Shown: positions 46,006-55,010 of the stretch, piece by piece
Numbering within the stretch: position 1 is the stretch's first letter
Layout of the letters: every line of letters begins with the position of its first letter
Source: Coix lacryma-jobi var. lacryma-jobi
Lineage: Eukaryota; Streptophyta; Magnoliopsida; Poales; Poaceae
Length of the DNA: 64,000 nucleotides
Assembly: GCA_009763385.1 (NCBI GenBank)
Contig: CM019823.1
Location: 176,522,995 to 176,586,994, forward strand
Direction of reading: 5' to 3'
Notes under the pieces: model-generated
The model's database searches: none
Told to the model about the DNA's origin: nothing
What the model saw: the letters and a program-made list of their open reading frames with translations, nothing else
Translations under genes and position numbers: made by a program

Positions 46006-49000
46006 ACTTGTCTTGCAGGCATACTCCTCCGGTGGATCAAGTTGGGTGCTTGATAGCAGATGTACAAATCATATGACCGGAGAAAGGAGTATGTTCTCAT
46101 CATATTCCCCAACTTCAAATGCAAGCGAAAACATCATATTCGGTGATAACTCCAAGGGGGATGTATTAGGTCTTGGTAAAGTTGCTATTACACTTGAGCA
46201 TTCAATTACTAATGTCTTACATGTTGATTCGTTGAGTTACAACTTGCTATCCGTTTCACAATTATGTGGAATGAGTTTCAATTGTCTCTTTACGGATGAG
46301 GGTGTGGAAGTCTTTAGAAGGGAGGATTCCTCTATTGTCTTTACGGGTCGTTTGAAAGGGAAGCTTTACTTAGTTGATTTCAACAAAAGTGAAGCCAAAC
46401 TTGAGACTTGTTTAGTGGCAAAATCTAGCATGGGTTGGTTATGGCATCGCCGACTAGCTCATGTTGGGATGAGGAACTTGGCCAAACTTCAAAAGGACAA
46501 TCACATCCTAGGACTAACCAATGTTGATTTTGAGAAAGACAGAGTATGTGGAGCTTGCCAAGCCGGAAAACAAGTAGGCGTACCTCACCCACCGAAGAGC
46601 TACGACACTACTACTCATCCATTGGAGTTGATCCACATGGACCTCTTTGGACCGGTTGCCTACCTTAGCATCGGCGGTAACAAACATGGTCTTGTTATTG
46701 TTGATGATTTTTCTCGTTTCACTTGGGTATTCTTTATGCATGACAAAAGTGTAGTGCAAGAGAAGGTGAAGATGTTCATACGAAGAGCTCAAAGGGAATT
46801 CGGTTTCAACATCAAGAAAGTTCGTAGTGACAACGGAACCGAATTCCGAAACACCCAAGTGGATGAGTTTCTTGATGAAGAGGGCATCAAACATGAATTT
46901 TCAGTTCCATACACCCCTCAACAAAATGGTGTGGTGGAGAGGAAGAATAGAACACTCATTGACATGGCAAGAACGATGCTAGATGAATACAAGACGCCGG
47001 ACATCTTTTGGGCCGAAGCCGTCAACACCGCTTGCCATGCAATCAACCGCCTCTACCTCCACAAGAGAAGAAAGAAGACCTCCTATGAGCTGCTCACCGG
47101 TAACAAACCAAAGGTGTCGTACTTTAGAGTATTCGGGTGCAAATGTTTCATATTGAACAAGAAGCCCAAAGCCTCTAAGTTCGCATCCAAGGTTGATGAA
47201 GGTTTTCTTCTCGGTTATGGATCAAACGAGCATGCCTATCGTGTTTTCAACAAGGCCTCCGGCAAGGTTGAAATAGCGATAGACGTGACGTTTGATGAAA
47301 CTAATGGCTCTCAAGTAGAGCAAGTTGATGAGGTTGTTGTAGGTAATGAGGAACCACCTTGTGAAGCAATCAAGCAACTAGCCATTGGTGATATTAGACC
47401 ACAAGAACAGCAGGCTACTGGTCGAGATGGTCCTCAAGCTGAAGCTCCTGCTGGGATTGATCAGATACAGTCCCCGGCAGTGCCGGGCATTACCCCGGCA
47501 GTGCCGGACGGCGGCAGTGTCGGGCGAAGCCCAGCAGTGCCGGGTACACCCAGAGCAGCTGCAGCCACTCCACTTCATGGAGTAAACTTACAACCCATCT
47601 TTGAGCAAGATGAAGAAGAGGATGCTGAAGATGAACCAGAACTCATTGATCATCCAAGACTCAAGCAAACTATTCAACGGGATCATCCTGTTGACAACAT
47701 TCTTGGGAGTCTACGAAAGGGGGTAACGACACGCTCTCATTTGGCAAATTTCTGTCAATATTACTCGTTTGTCTCCTCTTTGGAACCTCTCAAGGTAGAA
47801 GAAGCCCTGGATGATCCGGATTGGGTGATGGCCATGCAAGAAGAGCTCAACAACTTCGAGCGCAATCAAGTATGGTCACTTGTGGAAAGACCAAATACCA
47901 ATGTTATTGGAACCAAATGGGTTTTCCGCAACAAGCAAGATGAAGAAGGTGTGGTGACAAGGAACAAGGCAAGATTGGTAGCTCAAGGGTTCACTCAAGT
48001 AGAGGGCTTGGACTTTGAAGAAACATATGCACCGGTTGCAAGGCTTGAAGCCATTCGGATTCTTCTAGCCTATGCAGCCCATCACAACTTCAAGCTATAT
48101 CAAATGGATGTGAAGAGTGCATTTCTCAATGGCCCTATACAAGAGTTGGTGTATGTCGAGCAACCACCGGGCTTTGAAGATCCCAAGTTCCCCAACCACG
48201 TCTTCAAACTCCATAAGGCACTCTATGGGATTAAACAAGCACCTAGAGCATGGTATGAATGCCTTAAGGAATTCTTGCTCAAACAAGGCTTTGAAATAGG
48301 CAAAGCCGATCCTACTCTCTTCACTCATAAAGTCAATGGAGATATCTTTGTGTGCCAAATATATGTCGATGACATAATATTTGGTAGTACTAACAAATCT
48401 TTTTGTGATGAGTTTAGTAGGATCATGACTAAGAGATTTGAGATGTCTATGATGGGTGAGCTCAAGTTCTTCCTTGGTTTTCAAATCAAGCAATTAAAGG
48501 AAGGGACTTTCCTTTGTCAAACCAAGTACACCCATGATATGTTAAGGAAGTTTGACATGGTAAACGCCAAGCCTATCAAAACTCTCATGCTAACCAATGG
48601 GCATCTTTATCTCAACGTAGAAGGGAAAGCCGTGGACATTAAGGTATATCGCTCCATGATCGGCTCACTACTCTACTTATGCGCATCTAGGCCCGATATT
48701 ATGCTTAGTGTGTGCATGTGTGCTAGATTTCAAGCTAACCCGAAAGAGTGTCACTTAGTGGCCGTTAAGAGAATCTTGAGATATCTAGTTCACACTCCAA
48801 ACCTTGGCTTGTGGTATCCTAAGGGCTCCAAGTTTGATCTACTTGGCTATTCGGATTCCGATTACGCCGGTTGCAAGGTAGATCGAAAAAGCACTTCGGG
48901 GACATGTCAATTCCTTGGACGCTCCTTAGTGTCTTGGAGTTCTAAAAAGCAAAATTGTGTAGCCCTTTCCACGGTCGAGGCCGAGTATGTTGCAGCAGGT

Positions 49001-49315
49001 GCATGTTGTGCGCAACTACTTTGGATGAGGCAAACCCTTTGTGATTTCGGATGTCATTTTACTCATATCCCACTCCTGTGTGACAATGAAAGTGCCATAA
49101 AACTTGCAAACAACCCAGTGAGTCACTCAAGAACCAAACATATAGACATCCGACATCACTTCTTAAGAGATCATGAAATCAAAGGAGATATCGCCATTAG
49201 ACATGTGAGCACCGACAAACAACTAGCCGATATCTTCACTAAGCCTCTAGATGAGTCAAGGTTTTGTGCTTTGAAAAGTGAACTAAATATCCTTGACTCT
49301 CGTAACATAGTTTGA
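45956..49315 (+). CDS. pol: Sirevirus pol polyprotein (protease, integrase, RT, RNase H)
   Basis: The frame is open from 45956 and lies +1 to gag; there is no early ATG, so expression probably needs frameshifting or splicing. In order: an aspartic protease region whose catalytic triad reads Asp-Ser-Arg at about 46052-46060, where the family has Asp-Ser-Gly; the GAG-pre-integrase zinc region (WHRRLAH ... CGACQAGK) at about 46440-46565; the integrase core with HMDLFGP, RSDNGTEF and the downstream Glu in GVVERKNR; a linker with an Ala-Val-Pro-rich palindrome cluster (47475-47542); reverse transcriptase from about 47810 with YVDD at 48362-48373; and RNase H with SDSDYAGC and AEAEYVAA, ending HIDIRHHFLRDH ... 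LDSRNIV. The frame has no internal stop. The altered protease residue suggests this copy cannot process its own polyprotein. Confidence 0.93.
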   Translation, partial: LTCKAPISIGDLNLGTKLVLQAYSSGGSSWVLDSRCTNHMTGERSMFSSYSPTSNASENIIFGDNSKGDVLGLGKVAITLEHSITNVLHVDSLSYNLLSVSQLCGMSFNCLFTDEGVEVFRREDSSIVFTGRLKGKLYLVDFNKSEAKLETCLVAKSSMGWLWHRRLAHVGMRNLAKLQKDNHILGLTNVDFEKDRVCGACQAGKQVGVPHPPKSYDTTTHPLELIHMDLFGPVAYLSIGGNKHGLVIVDDFSRFTWVFFMHDKSVVQEKVKMFIRRAQREFGFNIKKVRSDNGTEFRNTQVDEFLDEEGIKHEFSVPYTPQQNGVVERKNRTLIDMARTMLDEYKTPDIFWAEAVNTACHAINRLYLHKRRKKTSYELLTGNKPKVSYFRVFGCKCFILNKKPKASKFASKVDEGFLLGYGSNEHAYRVFNKASGKVEIAIDVTFDETNGSQVEQVDEVVVGNEEPPCEAIKQLAIGDIRPQEQQATGRDGPQAEAPAGIDQIQSPAVPGITPAVPDGGSVGRSPAVPGTPRAAAATPLHGVNLQPIFEQDEEEDAEDEPELIDHPRLKQTIQRDHPVDNILGSLRKGVTTRSHLANFCQYYSFVSSLEPLKVEEALDDPDWVMAMQEELNNFERNQVWSLVERPNTNVIGTKWVFRNKQDEEGVVTRNKARLVAQGFTQVEGLDFEETYAPVARLEAIRILLAYAAHHNFKLYQMDVKSAFLNGPIQELVYVEQPPGFEDPKFPNHVFKLHKALYGIKQAPRAWYECLKEFLLKQGFEIGKADPTLFTHKVNGDIFVCQIYVDDIIFGSTNKSFCDEFSRIMTKRFEMSMMGELKFFLGFQIKQLKEGTFLCQTKYTHDMLRKFDMVNAKPIKTLMLTNGHLYLNVEGKAVDIKVYRSMIGSLLYLCASRPDIMLSVCMCARFQANPKECHLVAVKRILRYLVHTPNLGLWYPKGSKFDLLGYSDSDYAGCKVDRKSTSGTCQFLGRSLVSWSSKKQNCVALSTVEAEYVAAGACCAQLLWMRQTLCDFGCHFTHIPLLCDNESAIKLANNPVSHSRTKHIDIRHHFLRDHEIKGDIAIRHVSTDKQLADIFTKPLDESRFCALKSELNILDSRNIV
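47475..47542. repeat. Near-palindrome cluster inside pol linker (4 units)
   Basis: Two exact CGGCAGTGCCG units and two one-base variants lie between the integrase and reverse transcriptase domains. In frame they encode an Ala-Val-Pro-Gly-rich stretch. Confidence 0.93.
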
Positions 49316-49536
49316 AACCTAGCATGCTTGATTGATCTACTAGAATGACCTAGGTAAAAAAAAATTCAAAACTTTCATATATTGTGTTTCAAAACCTTTG
49401 TGAAAGAAACGTGCTTGGAATGACCATTGTTCTGAATTGATTACTTGTCACTGGTCATAACATGCAAGTAGTACTTGTCCACTCCAAGAATAAGATATAG
49501 TGCTGTAGAGAATAAACCTGTCTATAGGTAACTGTC

Positions 49537-49603
49537 CGGCAGTGTCGGGCCAGGCGCGATAGTGCCGAGCCCCGGCAGTGCCGCGACAGGCGCGGTAGTG
49601 CCG
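49537..49603. repeat. Near-palindrome cluster downstream of pol (4 units)
   Basis: Four CGGCAGTGCCG-like units, three with single changes, lie about 220 bp after the pol stop. Confidence 0.92.
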
Positions 49604-50044
49604 CGACTTACCGATTCAGCCTGAATCGGTTTGTTACCGAGTGGGGCCAAGGGAAAACTTTTCTATTCTTACCCGACGGCCCTCTCTCTCTCTCTCCCTC
49701 ATCCATTCACCGCACCCGTGCTCTCCTTTTCACCTCTCTCTCACGGGCGACCGGGCGACCGCACTCTCCCTCTCCACCGACCGTGCTCCCCGGCAGCTCC
49801 GGCCTCCGGAGGTGCTGCTCGGGATCTCCTTCGGTGCTGCTCCGTCGTCCTCTTCTCCAAGGGTCTCCTTCCCTCTCCTTCCTCTCAAGGTGAAAGTTCA
49901 AAATCCCAAACCCTAAGTTTTTCCCGATTTGCAAAATGCGTCATGGGTATTGTATTTAGAGGTTGCAGAAGGGTTTGTAGATGATAGGGAAGTGATAGAG
50001 ATGATGGATGTGGTGTTCCTTGACTCAGATCTGGCCTGCCTGCG

Positions 50045-50091
50045 CGGTAGTGCCGGGCCCCGGCAGTGCCGCTCACAGAGCGGCAGTGCCG
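50045..50091. repeat. Near-palindrome cluster upstream of ORF3 (3 units)
   Basis: Units CGGTAGTGCCG, CGGCAGTGCCG and CGGCAGTGCCG lie about 110 bp before the third ORF. Confidence 0.92.
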
Positions 50092-50203
50092 GACCATGAG
50101 CAGGGATTTGATCCAAGTAACACCTTATCCATCAAAATCTATCGCCTCACTATAACCTACCAGCACTTATGCAGTCTTCTAATTCGCAGTTTCCATGTTT
50201 TAG

Positions 50204-51736
50204 ATGTCGGGCGGAAGAGGAGATGAGAGAAGGGTCAAGCAGAGGTTGGATCCGCTCAGGGGGAGGAGCAAGCAGCCATCCCGTCGAGGTGGCTCTAGCT
50301 CCCAAGGAGATGTTTCAGCGAGGCAGCAGATCCGGGATGAGGCTCGCCTGCAGATGCAGGGTCGTCAGATTCGGGATGACCTCTATCCCAACACCCCAGA
50401 GCACCTGGCAGAGGTCAGCAGAGCACACTTGCAGCCCTACACAGAGGATGTCCAGGAGAGGCCTCCTCAGGACACCAGGGACAGGCAGCCCATGTCATAC
50501 TATCAGCAGTTCAGTTCGGTCAAGTCTCAGCGCCAGCACAACCCATACAACCATCAAAAGGATATGGGCATTGATTACAGGTTCTGGAACGAGTTCCATT
50601 CAGATTTCTATCGCTCAGTCCTGTACAATGCTAAGAAGCAAAAGATTCTGAACATGAAGTATGTTGATTGGGAGCATCTAGAGAGCAAGACTGACTGTGA
50701 CATCAATAGGGTGGTGGCTGCGTGCAAGGCAAGAAACATGTATGATTTGATGGGATTTAGCTATAATTGGAACACTGAGATCATCCATCAGTTTCATGCA
50801 ACTTTGTACGTTGATAATGTGGTTGAGGAGATGCACTGGATGACCGAGGGTCACCACTACAAGGTCACCTATGAGACCTTTAGTAGGATCCTCGGTTTGG
50901 GCAGCGAGGATAGAGAGCTTGATAATCTGCATGATGAGAGGACGTTGACAGATTCTGAGATTGCTTTCATGTATGAGGACCCTCGGAAGGCAGATGGGTT
51001 GGTCAAGGGACTACAAGGTTTTTATTACATGTTGAACAACCTCTTCAGGCAAACTCTCAACCCAAAGAGTGGGTCCCATTCTAACTTGTATGGATATGGC
51101 AGGAACATGTTGGCTAGGATGGCCCGAGGGGCTAATCGCTTTTCCATATACAGCTTTATATGGACTGAGCTTCAGGTTGCAGCCGAGGATGCTAGGAAGG
51201 CAGTTCTATATGCCCCCTACATCATGTTTATGATTGAGATGGTTTCTGGCTATACCTTTGCTAAGGATGGGTTGCATGAGCCATACCGTGCAGAGAAGAA
51301 GAGAGGAGCAGCATCAGGGGCAGCAACAGCAGCAGCTGACAGGCCAGAGAGCTCTCGCCCTTCCTATCAGAGGAAGAAGAAGAGCAAGTTGGCCAAATGG
51401 ATCAAGGCCATCTTCTCTACTTGCACCTACGCAGCCCAGACAGCTCACCAGGCACTCGTTGAGCAGCGAGCAGAGCGAGAGCGGGCGGGACGTTCGCCGT
51501 TACCTCCACCCCGCTCTCCACCTCACTTCGACCTCTCCAGTCTCGACTCAGATGACATAGACTCAGATGGAGATGAGGAGCAGGAGGAGATAGTGCCTGT
51601 GCCACCCCGTCGTTCTACACGTGCCTCGACCTCGACCCGCTACACCAGTTCCACTCACCGTCAGGGGAAGGCCGTGGTAGAGTCCGACGACGACGATGAT
51701 GACGATGATGATGAGGAGGAGGAAGAAGAAGTTTAG
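50204..51736 (+). CDS. Sirevirus third ORF (so-called env-like position), function unknown
   Basis: A 510-residue frame lies between pol and the 3' LTR, where Sireviruses carry an extra gene often called env-like. What can be seen: a basic, Arg/Gln-rich N-terminus (about 1-100), a globular middle (about 115-370) with FWNEFHSDFYRSVLY and YKVTYETFSRILGLG, a Lys-rich patch, and a strongly acidic tail of Asp and Glu. I see no signal peptide, no convincing membrane anchor and no cysteine-rich ectodomain, so an envelope role is not supported. The middle part vaguely recalls the plant transposon-associated domain found in Athila-type ORFs, but I cannot confirm it. A separate transcript or splicing is needed to express it. 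Confidence 0.8.
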   Translation: MSGGRGDERRVKQRLDPLRGRSKQPSRRGGSSSQGDVSARQQIRDEARLQMQGRQIRDDLYPNTPEHLAEVSRAHLQPYTEDVQERPPQDTRDRQPMSYYQQFSSVKSQRQHNPYNHQKDMGIDYRFWNEFHSDFYRSVLYNAKKQKILNMKYVDWEHLESKTDCDINRVVAACKARNMYDLMGFSYNWNTEIIHQFHATLYVDNVVEEMHWMTEGHHYKVTYETFSRILGLGSEDRELDNLHDERTLTDSEIAFMYEDPRKADGLVKGLQGFYYMLNNLFRQTLNPKSGSHSNLYGYGRNMLARMARGANRFSIYSFIWTELQVAAEDARKAVLYAPYIMFMIEMVSGYTFAKDGLHEPYRAEKKRGAASGAATAAADRPESSRPSYQRKKKSKLAKWIKAIFSTCTYAAQTAHQALVEQRAERERAGRSPLPPPRSPPHFDLSSLDSDDIDSDGDEEQEEIVPVPPRRSTRASTSTRYTSSTHRQGKAVVESDDDDDDDDDEEEEEEV

Positions 51737-51820
51737 TGGGACAAGATAGCTTCGGATGACGACTGAGTGTTTGGACACTCTTCTCTTCTCTCTTTTTCTC
51801 TCTTTTTGGTGACTTGTTGA

Positions 51821-51833
51821 CAAAGGGGGAGAA
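51821..51833 (+). other. Polypurine-like tract 1
   Basis: CAAAGGGGGAGAA follows the third ORF by about 85 bp and resembles the true polypurine tract next to the 3' LTR. Confidence 0.5.
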
Positions 51834-52087
51834 TTAGGTGAGGAGAAGGGGGTACAACACTTTTTCAGCTTCTTGTCCCCATCTTTTAGTAGTTGAGAGT
51901 TGTGAGAGTTTGATTCGTTCAAAACTCTATGTTCTGTAATAACTCTATGGTACTACTTCTTAGGCTTGGATGTGGACATGTACTTTTACCTGCTTCATTA
52001 GCTTTTGTCATATCCTGTTTAGATCTGTTGCTTTCTATGCTTTGTGGCTATGTTTTTCTCCGCTGCGTTTGCTGTCTGTAGCCTGAG

Positions 52088-52138
52088 CGGCAGTGCCGCT
52101 CCAGGGCCGGCAGTGCCGCGCCCAGAGCGGCAGTGCCG
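52088..52138. repeat. Near-palindrome cluster downstream of ORF3 (3 units)
   Basis: Three exact CGGCAGTGCCG units lie at 20-bp spacing, about 350 bp after the ORF3 stop. Confidence 0.93.
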
Positions 52139-52413
52139 CTCTGGCAGAAAGACAACAAACATCTCTGATGTGCTTAAACTGTCATTCGCATCACGTATTA
52201 TTCTTGACACAGTTTAGTTGCACCCCACAAAGCTATTAGATGTGAAACTAAACCTATCTCTCACTTTTGAATATGTGAATGTTGACCTCTAATGCCAATT
52301 CGAGATTTCAGCTCTCATTCACACATTTAGGGGGAGGTTTCACACCTAAGCTTCTAAATCTCAAGTATTGTACCCTTTTATTGTAAGCTTCGATTGTGTT
52401 GTCATCAATCACC

Positions 52414-52427
52414 AAAAAGGGGGAGAT
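52414..52427 (+). other. Polypurine tract for plus-strand priming
   Basis: AAAAAGGGGGAGAT lies directly before the TG of the 3' LTR, the expected position. Confidence 0.9.
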
Positions 52428-53678
52428 TGTAAGTGCAATCAAGCCCTAATTGTGGGTTTTGGTGATAATGACCACATGATTGGAGAACTAATGAGATTCA
52501 TGAAGTTGATAAGCAGGTTATGATAAGAAAGGATGGTGTTTGTACGTTGGTGGACCCCCCATACTACATTTCATCGGATCCAGACTCAAAGTGATATATC
52601 AAGTTTTTTTCATTTGAATTTGAGTTATAGGAATGTCGTACTATCAAGGGGGAATGCAAATACATTGCTATGGCTGAATGACATGTGCTCAAACCAACCT
52701 AAGTCATCCATGTTTTTAACCAAAGACAGCTGCACTGAATTCCAATCCAACCCTATCTGATTGGTAGGCGCGGCAGTGCCGGGCCGCGGCACTGCCGGGC
52801 TTCGGCCGGCACTGCCGCGACTTATTGTAACCGTTGGCAGGGAGGAGATATTTACTCCATCTCCCTGCCACCCCAACGGTTATCCACGACCAGAACTCGT
52901 CACCTACCTCCAGACAAGCTTCTCTCTTCCCCATTGAAGCTCTCAACTCCCCTCTCTCCAATCCTTTGATTTCCATTGATTCCAAGTGATTGAGAGGATT
53001 AAACCTTCATCAAAGAGAAGCCCTAGCTGAGATCTACTTCCTAGAGCACTTGATTTGAGCCATAGCCGGTGGATTTGCTTCTATTACTCTTGGGTTCTTG
53101 GAACCCTAGCCGGCTAGGCGTCGCCCTAGAGCCTTGCCAACTTGTGTGGCGGCCTAGGAAGGTTTGTAATCGATTGTGCAGCTAGTATCATTACCCCTCA
53201 CCTCAAGGATTTGGTTCCTTGACTTGAGAACGAGGTAGAGTTGAAAAGCTCATGACCTAAGTGGTCAACCTCAACAACATGGAGGTAGGCAAGCCTTGGT
53301 GGCGAGCTGAACCACGGGATAAATCACTTGTCCCTTGTGCTTGCTTAGTTTCATTCTTCATATTCATGAGCTTGTGATAGATTCTAGGGTTTGGCCCGAT
53401 CTACTTTATTCCTCTTATTTGGCTTGGAGTAGTTGGTTCTGCTGGTTCATAGAACTTGTTGTAGCATTTCTATTCATATAGAATCAGTTAGTTGTGGCTG
53501 GATTTCGGATTGCAGCTTCTGGTCTCACACTGCGCGGCAGTACCGCGCTGGGGCCGGCAGTGCCGGGCAGCGGCAGTGCCGGGCACATAGCGGTAGTGCC
53601 GGGTTTATCTAATTAAGTTTTGAGCTGTGATTTTTGACAGGCCTATTCACCCCCCTCTAGGCCACACAGGTCCTTACA
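52428..53678 (+). repeat. 3' LTR of the Sirevirus (1251 bp)
   Basis: It is the direct repeat of 41782-43053. Near-palindrome clusters lie at 52771-52816 (three units) and 53534-53601 (four units). Most of the differences from the 5' LTR are transitions, several at CpG sites. Confidence 0.95.
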
Positions 53679-53787
53679 CTTATTATTTTACAAAACAAGA
53701 TAACATAGCTGTTGGAGTTCACTTTTTCCTCTAAAAATCTAAATATAGTATACAAAACAAAGATAACAAGTCTTTTGGAGATGCTCC

Positions 53788-55010
53788 ACAGCTCCTAGAA
53801 TTTTGTAAAACGCCCTATTTTGATACTTTTATCACAAGGAAAGAGTCCCCTCCAATATTTTGATAAATGACTATTTAAATTTAAAAGTAAATAGTTGTCG
53901 GATATTCTTCCTAACTCGTAAGTTTTCGAGATTGTAAGGAACTCCGTATCTGCTCCCCTCTGTGAAGATGGAAGAAAATTGAACGGATTAGTAAATTTAT
54001 AAAATAAAGAGTTTTGGATGAGAAAATGATAGAGACAAAAAAACAAATATCAAGAAAAAAGATTGACCAGTTAGAAATAATTTTGAGTTCTAATATAAAA
54101 TCGTTTAGGAAGTAATATGGGAGAGTGAAATAAAATGAGGTTTCTAGAGCAACTCCAATGGTTTTGCAAATGGACTTTGCATTCTTATTTTTGTCAAAAA
54201 GTGTACAAAACTCCTATCCAACGGTTTGGCAAATGGGCTTTGCATTTTTGTTAACTTGGCAAAATCCTGAGATGGATTGGCATATATGCAAGCTCGCGAT
54301 CGGCTTGACATTTTCGTCTCGTGTACTACTCTCGCACGCGCTCTTCCCTCCCGCGCCACCGGGTTTCCTTTTTTAGATTTTGGCAAGTCAATTTTGTCAA
54401 ACCGTTGGAGATAACCTTTTTTCTCCTCCCCATATTGATTTGAGAGTTGACAAATTTCATATTTTGCCAAATAAAAAATGCAAAACCGTTGGAGTTGCTT
54501 TTATGGTTTCCAAAATCGATTTCGATAGTGCGGCTGTCTTTGGCCACCACCTCCTCCTCGTGAAGACAGGAAGCACAAAGGTTTCTTGAGTTCTTTCCAG
54601 TTTTCCAAAACGTGCGGATCTCGTCCTCATCGAACGGCTCAGCTTCCCTCCACCCCGGGCCCGGGCCTGGGCCCGAACCCGATGACCCACAGGACACAGG
54701 GCCACGCAAGAATCGAGTCGCGTCAACCCGCGCTCCCCTCTCCCCGCCCGCCCCCCTCGCCCTCGTCCTTTCGCAGGAAGACCCCGGAAGCATCTGGAAG
54801 CTCGGGCCTGGGCCGCCCGATCCGCATCCGACGGGCCGCGCGCCACCCGCCCCCGCCCCCGCCCCCGCCTCCTGCAGCTTCCAGAGCATTCACTCCCCAC
54901 CACCCGTCCCGACGATATAACTACCCCCGCCCCGCTCTCTCTCCTCCTCACAAACCTCTCCCGGCACGAGACCGCGCTTTCCGTCGGATCAAACAGCTAG
55001 GGTTTCGGAG
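53788..55010. other. Spacer and DnaJ promoter / 5' UTR
   Basis: The segment 53788-54144 is AT-rich with nothing recognised. After the MITE at 54145, the sequence from 54600 is extremely GC- and CT-rich with CCCGCCCCCGCCCC runs (54847-54870), as expected just upstream of a grass housekeeping gene. Frames open here on both strands lack protein similarity. Confidence 0.55.
54145..54504. mobile_element. MITE upstream of DnaJ gene, family shared with 17877
   Basis: A 360-bp element has terminal inverted repeats AGAGCAACTCCAATGGTTTT and AAAACCGTTGGAGTTGCTT, and a perfect 6-bp duplication GGTTTC (54139-54144, 54505-54510). It ends 506 bp before the DnaJ start codon. Confidence 0.8.

Larger units (their letters stand above)
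49316..50203. other. Non-coding region between pol and ORF3
   Basis: It contains two near-palindrome clusters, listed separately. Between them is a pyrimidine-rich, GC-rich stretch (49680-49890) resembling a promoter or 5' leader. No retrotransposon domain is seen here. Confidence 0.6.
51737..52427. other. Non-coding region between ORF3 and the 3' LTR
   Basis: It holds a near-palindrome cluster (52088-52138) and three polypurine-like tracts, the last immediately before the 3' LTR. No coding domain is seen. Confidence 0.65.
41782..53678 (+). mobile_element. Nearly intact Sirevirus-type Ty1/Copia LTR retrotransposon
   Basis: An 11,897-bp element with TG...CA ends and a perfect 5-bp duplication CTTAT (41777-41781, 53679-53683). 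The order is 5' LTR, tRNA-iMet-type primer site, gag, pol (protease, integrase, reverse transcriptase, RNase H), a third ORF, polypurine tracts and 3' LTR. Domain order with integrase before reverse transcriptase makes it Copia. The large gag, the extra downstream ORF and the palindrome-rich LTRs make it Sirevirus. By hand the LTRs differ at about 18 substitutions over roughly 1250 bp (near 1.4%) plus small indels, so the insertion is recent. All three ORFs are free of internal stops, but the protease motif is altered. Confidence 0.95.
41598..53787. mobile_element. MITE split by the Sirevirus insertion
   Basis: The left piece is 41598-41781 and the right piece 53684-53787. The outer ends GAGCAACTCCAAGAGAGTTG and CAAGTCTTTTGGAGATGCTC are imperfect inverted repeats, so an older MITE of about 290 bp was interrupted by the retrotransposon. 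No exact outer duplication was found. Confidence 0.6.

Noticed and set aside
46013..46015. Start codon of pol
   Set aside because: It is TTG and the frame is open further upstream to 45956; no initiation there is supported.
54582..54599. Possible heat-shock element upstream of the DnaJ gene
   Set aside because: TTCTTGAGTTC departs from the alternating consensus in the third block; not convincing without expression data.
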